From Aquatica leii (Eukaryota > Arthropoda > Insecta > Coleoptera > Lampyridae), in NCBI GenBank assembly GCA_035610365.1, contig CM069435.1:83671389-83735388 (forward strand): a DNA stretch of 64,000 bases, in the 5' to 3' direction. The notes below the pieces were generated by a model. It searched no databases. It saw nothing but the letters and a program-made list of their open reading frames with translations, and had not been told where the DNA came from. Positions 56,510 to 64,000 of this stretch are shown in pieces. Made by a program: the position numbers and the translations under genes. Each line of letters starts with the position of its first letter. Positions within the stretch are counted from its first letter, which is position 1.

Positions 56510-56639
56510 CTACATTATAAAACAAATTAAAAAAACGATTAGAAACTAAAGTAATAGACATCGTTTAAAATTATCCAACATTAAAATAAAATAAATGACA
56601 AAGAACAAGGCTTTAAAATTTAAAAGAATTAGGTACATA

Positions 56640-57370
56640 AATAGTAGTAAAAAATAATTCAATAAATATTCTAGTTATAGCATTGAAACAAGTCTTGGAG
56701 GTTTGACAACCTTCCACACAAAGTTATCGAAATACATCTAACAGAACAGAATCAAGTAATATGTAATTTTGGAATTAATGTTTGATTTAATGTAAAACTA
56801 CTGACTTTACCTCCGTTCCAAATCGCATTTCATGTAAATTGATACCGTAAGAACAAGAAAAGTTTACATGCGTTAGTTGTGATAATGACTACACCTATGT
56901 CGTACGTACTTTACGTTCGACGAATAAACAATTACTAAACAGTAAAAGAAAAAGGAGTGCTTACGATCGTACATGCAGATAGCTATCGGCATGCTCAAAC
57001 CCTCCTCTAAAATCATTAGGAAAATAAAGAAAAATTAGGTATAAGATTGTATTACAATTAAATTGCTTATCGACAAACAATAAATGCTAGTTAAATGCGT
57101 CCAAGCATTCAAGTGGTTTTCACTAATCTTAATGCAGGTGTGCCTCCAAAGTTCTTTGAACATCACACGAATTAATTAATTAACTAATTGATCAAGAGCT
57201 GTTTTTTGTACGTGCTTCTAATTATAACCTCCAACGAAAAGTAATGGATTGATCAGGAATCCTTCCAAATTGGCCCAACACGTGGTGTTTCATATGACAA
57301 TTACGGGAAAATCAACGTACATTGCAAAAATATGAGTCAAATGCTTACTCCAAGAAAAATTTCACAAAAA
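56640..57370. repeat. Dispersed repeat family 2, copy 2
   Basis: Ordered blocks match 27,780-28,450, including AGTTATAGCATTGAAACAAG, GTTAGTTGTGATAATG, GTAATGGATTGAT, CCAAATTGGC and AATTACGGGAAAATCAACG. The orientation is the same. Nothing is encoded. Confidence 0.6.
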
Positions 57371-57399
57371 CAACGATAATAAAAAAATACAGTTGTTAA

Positions 57400-57885
57400 A
57401 TAAACAATAATTTTAAAAAAATGCTTTTTAGTTTACCAGATATTAGATGCTAAAATGAGAGATCACTTTGTGCTCCAATAGTAAGATACTTGCAAGGATT
57501 TAAAAAAATGTAAAATTGGATTATACTAAAATACCATTTTCTGTCAAAGTAACGTAAATTTTAGGGCTTAATTTTTTTAACGTTTACATTCTATCAGCTG
57601 ATTTTATTTGCATTTTAAATGTTTGGCAGTGCAATTTTTCGTTTGAATAAAAGCTTATGCAATAAGTACCATGTTGCACCTTCTAAAGCACACAAATTTA
57701 CTTAATTCTAATCTAACTATTAGTCTTTATCTCTACATCACAAACTGTTTAAAATTTTTCTTGGTTTTATTTGTAATTATCACTGTTTATGTCAAGGTTA
57801 GTACCGATTACAAGTGACAACTTAAAACAATTTTTAAGAAGTTTAAGCAAGTGTTAATTCGTAGCAAAAAACATTAATTAATGAT
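57400..57885. other. AT-rich non-coding stretch
   Basis: I see no feature here. Confidence 0.45.
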
Positions 57886-57888
57886 ATT

Positions 57889-58192
57889 ACTAAAACGTGT
57901 AAAGTTATAAAAAACGAAAGTATAAAAATCTAACCCGTGGTTATATCTAGTAGTCGCACAATATTGTTAAATCATAATAGTATTATTAACGTATAATAAT
58001 GTATCAGAAATAGATTGACTCCTATTAATAAACGATTTTGAACCAATAAATGAATTTCTATTAATGTACAATTTTATATAGCAACCAATGAAATTGTTAG
58101 CAACCACTGATTTAACGATATTGCACGACTACTAGATATAACAACGGGTTAGGTTTATTTTAGTTTCCTTATAACTTCACACGTTTTACTAA
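57889..58192. mobile_element. 304-bp fold-back element
   Basis: The arms are ACTAAAACGTGTAAAGTTAT on the left versus AGTAAAACGTGTGAAGTTAT on the inverted right. They continue into TAACCCGTGGTTATATCTAG, TAGTCGCACAATATTGTTAA and their near-perfect inverted partners. Only a few mismatches occur in about 90 bp per arm, so this copy is fairly young. It encodes nothing. Confidence 0.85.
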
Positions 58193-58194
58193 GG

Positions 58195-60915
58195 TACGAT
58201 CAACGGAAAAACTTTAAATCTAACTTGTTTGTTAATAGGCGACAGATAATCTCGACAATACTAACGCGTTCGTTCGCTACACTCGCTGACGACGTTAAAA
58301 TGTCTCGATCATTAATTGCTATCATTAACAACCTTGATAGTTAAATAACTATTACGTAACAAGTAGGATATGGTTATTATTAACGTACGCATATGAAAAT
58401 TTGCACGACGAGGTTATAAGATTTTTTAAATGCCTACATTAAGCTTAACTTCGTTTAAAATAATAAATTCAAAAAAGCACTAGTACGGTCATTATGACCT
58501 TCCAAAGAGTGTCAAAGCATAGTTATTATATGACAGATATAATAGATATAGATAAATATTCAAACGTGTTTATAGCGTTGTATTGTATAAATATATCTAA
58601 AATATTACTTAATTATTACTTGTGTGTACTAAGCAATATTTGTTTGCAATAAATATAATTTTGAAAATAAATGTTACTACAAATAAAAAACAGATAATAC
58701 AACTAAAGAAAATGTACTGCTAGCAATTTTATTTAATTTTGAATCTTATTTTTTGTGACAGTAGTAAATTTAATCACTATTCTATTAGGTGTTTTACTAC
58801 GTTTTTTATATTTATTAACTGTTTGTTGATAAAAATAATGCGTGTTTTACGCGTTTAAATTTAAAACATTTTGTGCAATTTTGGTTTTATTTGGTAAAGG
58901 ACCTACCACTTTATAGGCATCTGTTGAGCCATTGTAAGAAAAAGGTTTGTTTTACGGTTATTCTGACAGTATCAACTAGTTTTATTATCTTATGTTTGTT
59001 TTTATAGCACTACCCGGCATTTAAACAAAGATTGACTGATGATTTAATAGGCTTAGGTTAATTAGATACAAACTTTAACAAACATTTTTAATGATCGCAT
59101 TTCTTTACAAATTAAAATAAATGTAATGTTAATTATATAGTTAATTGCAAACCTTACAAACATGAGTAATAAATTAATCATTGCTAACAACATTCAAAAT
59201 ATTGTGTATTTATTTAAGTTTTATACAAAAATTGTTTATTTTTTTTTACTTTTTTGTAACTTTCAAAAACTTAGTATATTATGAGAATGTTGGGAATTTA
59301 TTTTGACGCTTATGCTAAATCCTAATTTTTTCCATTAAGTTTTTTATATGTTTAATTCAGCCTGTTAAGGTAATTGTATTTAATGTCATTAGTTTGTTTC
59401 TTTTAAAAAAACCTTTTAATTTAAGAGCGTTTCTGGCTAAACTTAAACTTATTTGTGTAATTAAAAAGTTAATCTTAGAAATTTAAATTTTAATTGATTA
59501 ACCAATTTGTGCTTAATCTTTTTTGAGCCGACATGTAGTTCTATAAGTTCCATGTTCTAAACTGAATTAATTACAAGCAGAAAGGCATTATATTTATTGC
59601 CAGTTAAAACAATAAGGCCTCTTTTCAATTTTTTTTATATAAATCGATAATTTTTTTTAATGTTTAATGTTTATATAAAGCCTACTAACAAGATTGGTTT
59701 TTGTTAAATTCAAGATTTTAACGAGTTTTTAAAATTTATTTTAACATAAATAACAGTCCTTGATGTTTTGTGTAGCTGCAAAAGTCAAGCTTTTTGTTTT
59801 TCATTGTAACTTTTTACAGAAATATTTTATGCGAAGGAAATCTCAACAGTAAACCAAATGTTTTTTCTCAACATGCGGTTGTTTATATATTTATTATTAA
59901 AACAATAATATAATTAATTAAAATTATAAACAAAAAATGTTTTAAAATATCTTGATATCTATAAAATTAATAATACAACTTGTAATGTATCTTTTACTTA
60001 ACACAAAAACTGTATATTATTGTTAAAGTCCACGTAGTTTCTGAAGGATCTGTCACGTGGAATGCCGTTACATACAAAGGCTATTAAAACAAAAATTAAC
60101 TGTACGTAAGTAACATAAACAAGGTATTTGCCGGTGCTCAGTGAAAAACGGTATAAATTATACTCAAAACTCCGTGACTGTTACAAAAATAAATGTCAAA
60201 ATTAAAATAAACAAAAGTCAGAAAGGCGCGAAGAAGGTGTACAGCTCAAAAGGGATTTCTAGGCTTTGCTAATCGGAAAACACGTAATTAAGCACTTTTT
60301 GCTGCAAATATTTATTTAAATTGTACCCTAAAGTTTTAAATTCTTCTTCACCGTGTTTTCTATTTATTCATGTTCTCTGCTTAAGTAATTATAAAATTTT
60401 AATTGTTATTTATGATTAAATAAGTTCCATCTATAGCTCGAATAATGATAAACTCTATGCTCAAATATGAAACTACTGTACTAATTAGCCTAAAAGTCTT
60501 AATATATCCGGATTAAATTAAAGTCAACATTTCGATTTTCTAGGCAAAGAAAGTATTATCACCATTAAAACGTAATTAGTGGTCGAACAATTGCAGTATA
60601 AAGTCCCATTACACTTTTTAAATTATTTGTATGAAAAATTAAATGATACGTATTTCCTTTTATAAAATCAAGTCTAACTATTTCGAGGGAGTATAAATTT
60701 AATAGTAATGAACTAAATTTTGCAATTTCGTAGTTTGCATTTGTTTGATGTTTTAGATTATTATAGTACCTACTACATTTTACTAGAAAAAATACCTTAG
60801 ATTTTATTATAAATTATACATAAACACTATTTATATTACAAGAGCAAAACTAGATACAAAAAATCTTACAAAAGTATTTATTATTTTATTTAAATATTTT
60901 TATTTTACATGCTAT
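58195..60915. other. AT-rich non-coding stretch
   Basis: No gene, RNA or element boundary is visible in this 2.7-kb stretch. Long T runs dominate. Confidence 0.45.
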
Positions 60916-60917
60916 TA

Positions 60918-61057
60918 ATAGGTGTAACATCCATTATCGGTTATACATTCCCGTAGACGGTTTGGCATCGAATTGATTAAATTGGCGCATACATTAGCTT
61001 CTTGAAATCTTTCCCATAGGGTACTAATATGGCGAAGCAAGTTGTTTATATTTCATA
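60918..61057 (-). pseudogene. Tc1-type transposase, C-terminal part (split gene)
   Basis: The - strand reads NINNLLRHISTLWERFQEAN, then CANLINSMPNRLRECITDNG and a stop at about 60,918. This is the usual C-terminus of Tc1-type transposases (LW..W..I....I..LI.SMP.R...VI...G). It continues, in frame, the part at 62,754-63,447 once the PLE and one target duplication are ignored. Confidence 0.8.
61045..61057. repeat. Target-site duplication of the PLE, left copy
   Basis: TTTATATTTCATA recurs exactly at 62,741-62,753. The 13-bp length is within the usual PLE range. Confidence 0.85.
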
Positions 61058-61165
61058 CTAATTAATTCACTGTTCTTCGTTTAGGAGGGGCATATAAAAT
61101 CACTTTAACTTATTTTTATGGCAACGTTTCGTGCTGAAAGTTAGCACTTCCTCAGGCCAACTGTA
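61055..61165. repeat. Left inverted end of the PLE (111 bp) with hammerhead motif
   Basis: It is a near-perfect inverted copy of 62,596-62,706; I count about five mismatches by eye. The first bases overlap the target duplication. On the - strand it carries the hammerhead-type core described for the right end. Confidence 0.9.
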
Positions 61166-62200
61166 TACTTATAATGACAAAATGTATATTCAAAAATTCG
61201 GTACTGCCATGGGAAATCCGGCGTCGCCTATATTAGCTAATCTCACAATGCATGATCTGCTAAAATATGTTAAAAACAAACTGACTTACACTCCAACATT
61301 TTTATTATGCTATGTTGATGATATCGTTGCATGTATTCCAGAAACTGAAATCAATAATACCTTAAACGTTTTTAATAGTTACAATCCACATTTAAAATTT
61401 ACTTTTGAAATAGAAACACAAGGATCTTTACCATTTTTAGATGTTAGATTGATCAGGGATGTTAGTACTAATACGATAATTACTGAATGGTATACTAAGC
61501 CGATAGCCTCTAATAGAACGATCAATTATTTATCTAAACATCTACACCACCAAAAGATTAATACTATTAAGGCTATGAAAAATAAAATTATAGGTTTGAG
61601 CAGTCCTCGATTTCATGAAAAAAACTTTAAGATTCTAAAAAAAATACTTAGAAACAACAACTATCCTAACAATATAATAAAAAAAATACTGCTACACACT
61701 AACATAACTAATAGTATTCCACCACCAGTTAACCCACCTAGTACTAACCTTAACACTACCCTTAACGCTAACCTTAATACTAACATCACTTACACCAAAA
61801 TCAAAAACGTCCCAAATCTAACACAAAGAATCGTTCCGATACTAACAACACCTAACATCAAAATAACCATGTATAACACTAACACCATTTACAACATGCT
61901 GTATAGTAATACCAAAGATAGAACTAACATTATAGATAAACACGACGTAGTGTATAAGCTTGATTGTACTGGATGCAATGCGTGTTATATATTATTCAAA
62001 CTAAACAGAAACTAAAAAATCGGATGGCCAACCATAAATACGATTAGCACAAAAAAGGCGATACAGCTTTGGCCGTACATCATATAGACACGGAACACAA
62101 TTTCAATTTTATCAATCCCACAATTCTAGATGTGGATAACAACTTAAAAAAGCGTTTAGTTTCCGAAATGCTATACATCAATATATATGTATAATAATAA
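61134..62200 (+). pseudogene. PLE RT - GIY-YIG ORF (family B), 5'-truncated and frameshifted
   Basis: A frame from the left inverted end into the RT runs to 62,015. The listed first codon is GTG, so no natural start exists. RT motifs are QKFGTAMGNPASPILANL near residue 25, LLCYVDDIVACIPE with an intact catalytic YVDD near residue 62, LKFTFEIETQGSLPFLDV near residue 95 and IASNRTINYLSKH. A long Asn/Thr-rich linker follows (around residues 205-240), then DVVYKLDCTGCNACYI, the start of the GIY-YIG domain with its Cys pair. A one-base shift there moves the frame to KLKNRMANHKYD, one TAG, then HKKGDTALAVHHIDTEHNFN and VSEMLYI. At least 250 N-terminal residues are missing compared with complete PLE proteins. 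Confidence 0.88.
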
Positions 62201-62595
62201 TATTAATTTTAACAACGATACCAACAATTTAAGCAGCGTGTACAATAATTTAATATCCAAAATTGTGAGATAACTATATAGGTTGGATCTATCGTTATTC
62301 AGTTTTGTTTATCATTTTATTCTTATCTTTCCCTTGACATTCATAAATTTTTGATTACACAACATCTGTCAATTGTTTGTTGAACGTGTATGTCCTACGT
62401 TATATTAAAATTTTAAATATTTACCATTATATGTTTAATGTTGTATTTATTATTAATTACTAGCTCGTAAAGTTGCCAATGTCCTTGGTTGGTGGATTGA
62501 TCCAATTGATTTTATTCTGTAAGTTTTATGTGTTAAAAATTATCTGTTAATTTCATTTTGTTGTTACTATGTGTTGACTTACGAGTTCAATAAAT

Positions 62596-62706
62596 TACAG
62601 TTGGCCTGAGGAAGTGCTAACCTTCAGCACGAAACGTTGCCATAAAAATAAATTAAAGTGGTTTTATATGCCCCTCCTAAACGAAGAACATTGAATTAAT
62701 TAGTAT
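62596..62706. repeat. Right inverted end of the PLE (111 bp)
   Basis: It pairs with 61,055-61,165. About 35 bp lie between it and the right target duplication. Confidence 0.9.
62603..62641 (+). ncRNA. Hammerhead ribozyme of PLE type
   Basis: The core is CTGAGGA (62,606-62,612), matching CUGANGA. A 5-bp stem II, GTGCT (62,614-62,618) with AGCAC (62,626-62,630), follows one unpaired A. Next is GAAA (62,631-62,634). The following ACGT overlaps the last A and is self-complementary, so it can form stem III between two RNA molecules. Cleavage would fall after the next T. Stem I is TGGC before the core and GCCA after the cleavage site. Minimal dimeric hammerheads of this kind are known in the flanking repeats of Penelope-like elements. 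The inverted copy at 61,120-61,158 on the - strand keeps every core residue. Confidence 0.8.
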
Positions 62707-62740
62707 ACACACAGAGGAGAATAAAGAATCTTTACCAAGT

Positions 62741-62753
62741 TTTATATTTCATA
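62741..62753. repeat. Target-site duplication of the PLE, right copy
   Basis: It is identical to 61,045-61,057. Confidence 0.85.
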
Positions 62754-63447
62754 TTTCAATGTTATTGTTCAGTTCGTCGTTGCACCCACGCACGGCCGCA
62801 GCTCACAAATTCTCTATAAAGTTCAAATCCGGTGATTTAGGTGACCAACTGATTCTTTCCACTTCTGAATGCTATAAGAACTATTCTTGAACTACCGTTG
62901 CCGTATGTATAAGAGAATTGTCCTGAACAAACCGAATTGGTTCTTCGGGATAAACTGGTAGTACGGAGGACAACATAACGTCTTCCCAAATCGTCAGGTA
63001 AGTTTGAGCAGCACTATTTCTCCTACTTTTTTTGTTGGGTTGCACATGTTTTGATTTATATCTACAATTACGTGACCTCCAAAGAACTATTTTACTATTT
63101 TGGGAAGTGCAGAACGTTTTTTCATCTCAAAAACTACACTTTTCCAATCAAAACTTAAATGTTCTTATAAAAAATTGCAATCTCCGGTAGGCATTTTCTT
63201 CAGTTATTACAAGTTTTTTTACAGGTCGATAGCAGTTTATTTCTTCAGCTTTTAAAGTATTCTTCATTGTTTGCAAACTGCATTGTAGCTGTAGTCTTTT
63301 GCAAATGGCGGCCCAAGTTGTGAATGGAGTCAAACGAACGTCTTGGATAATTTTGTCTTTTTCAACTCTGGATAAAATAGATGACTTTCCACATTTTTCG
63401 GGTCTTGTTTTTTGCATTGGGCCCATTAATAGACCACGATTTTCCAA
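62754..63447 (-). pseudogene. Tc1-type transposase, N-terminal and catalytic part (split gene)
   Basis: The - strand opens with a helix-turn-helix region: GPMQKTRPEKCGKSSILSRV, then DVRLTPFTTWAAICKRL and INCYRPVKKLVITEENAYRR. After shifts comes the catalytic region, with a degraded first box (SVVFEMKKR where family members have VxFSDE). QDNSLIHTATVVQE gives the second Asp near 62,930-62,890, and SPKSPDLNFIENL the third acidic residue near 62,840-62,800. It ends ELNNNIEI at the PLE insertion. The element was already damaged or has decayed since. Confidence 0.8.
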
Positions 63448-63550
63448 TAAAATAAATAATAGTTAATTAAAACTGCGCAAAAAGGTGTACGTTTACTGAA
63501 CGACACCAATAGAGTAAAGTTATTAATTTGAGTAAAAAAATACGTCTTTT

Positions 63551-63956
63551 AAGTTAGCAGTACAAGGTTAGCAGAATCAAATAAAATATAGTTAGGAATT
63601 TGTTGCAAAAGAAAAAAAAATGTAAGATTCTTACTTTTTTAGTTATGCGTTTTTCGGCTAACTTGAAGCAAGTAAGCAGTACATCATTCTAAAAAGTGCT
63701 TTAATGAATTTATTTCCTGTTTAAAATGTGTGTAGTATAATAATAAAGCTATCAGCTTTAGCAACAAATTCTACACACATTTTAAACCGAATACCGATTC
63801 ATTAAAACATTGTTTAGAATGGTGTACTACTACTGTCTCAAGTTTAATGCATAATTAAAACAATAAAAAAATTACAAGTTTTTTGTTTCGCAAGAAATTA
63901 GTAACAAATTTCTAATTATGTTTTATTTAGTTTTGCTAACTTTGTATTGCTAACTT
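63551..63956. mobile_element. 406-bp fold-back element
   Basis: The outer ends are AAGTTAGCAGTACAAGGTTA and, inverted, AAGTTAGCAATACAAAGTTA. Arms of almost 200 bp are imperfect inverted repeats. The inner parts are well matched: TTTAAAATGTGTGTAG against CTACACACATTTTAAA, around a short centre near 63,750. Nothing is encoded. Confidence 0.8.
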
Positions 63957-64000
63957 GAGAGACGTGGAAAACTTGATAACCAATTGCTATGTGACTGAAA

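Larger units (their letters stand above)
61058..62740 (+). mobile_element. Penelope-like element inserted in a Tc1 transposase gene
   Basis: The insertion is bounded by a 13-bp duplication and has inverted 111-bp terminal segments. In between are an RT frame lacking its N-terminal half, a frameshifted GIY-YIG region and a 3' non-coding segment. The left end is an inverted copy of the 3' end, directly abutting a 5'-truncated RT. The low mismatch count between ends suggests a moderately recent insertion. Confidence 0.9.

Noticed and set aside
1-64000. CRISPR array, prophage, operon or other bacterial system
   Set aside because: No regularly spaced short repeats with unique spacers and no bacterial gene organisation; all evidence points to animal nuclear DNA.

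Overview
The window is AT-rich, intron- and transposon-dominated nuclear DNA from an animal, most likely an insect or other arthropod. Pointers are a discoidin-type exon with GT-AG splice signals, many Penelope-like elements (PLEs), Tc1/mariner-type and Harbinger transposases, a Helitron end and a Ty3/gypsy-type LTR element. There is no bacterial gene organisation, rRNA, tRNA gene or CRISPR array. Nearly every recognisable reading frame belongs to a mobile element, and most are broken. Only two segments look like host exons: a 103-nt exon of a discoidin (F5/8 type C) domain protein on the + strand (43,471-43,573), and a probable last exon of an unrecognised gene on the - strand (56,299-56,509). 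Host genes therefore appear to have very long introns filled with repeats. Layout, left to right. 0-9 kb: an uncharacterised GC-richer segment, a GC-rich hairpin, a Harbinger-type transposase ORF, a segment with three 16-residue coding repeats, a non-autonomous Helitron, two LINE reverse-transcriptase fragments and a short PLE copy with inverted ends. 10-18.5 kb: a 140-bp MITE, an old LTR relic, a 4.1-kb fold-back-like element whose arms are built of tandem repeats, and a PLE pair in head-to-head orientation. 18.5-31.6 kb: a PLE split by a 2.87-kb TIR-bounded element that contains a tyrosine-recombinase-like exon, then relics of an IS630/Tc1-type transposase, a gag fragment, a second tyrosine-recombinase relic and an LTR-like promoter/PBS segment. 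32.7-39.2 kb: a complete, young LTR retrotransposon (1,395-bp LTRs, ACGT target duplication) that carries only a 450-codon Gag-integrase zinc-finger ORF. 39.6-49 kb: LTR relics, a 430-bp repeat family, fold-back elements and the discoidin exon. 50-55.5 kb: a Tc1/mariner-type transposase with all three catalytic motifs in several frames, and a PLE that has lost its RT catalytic core. 56-64 kb: the unknown exon, a fold-back element, and a Tc1-type transposase gene split by a PLE with a 13-bp target duplication, inverted 111-bp ends and a near-canonical hammerhead ribozyme in each end, then another fold-back element. The elements interact mainly by nesting: PLE into Tc1, and TIR element into PLE. 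Short elements share ends with longer ones. The LTR element lacks protease, RT, RNase H and the integrase core but has all cis signals, so it must depend on enzymes supplied by relatives. All identities come from reading motifs by eye; no database search was run.
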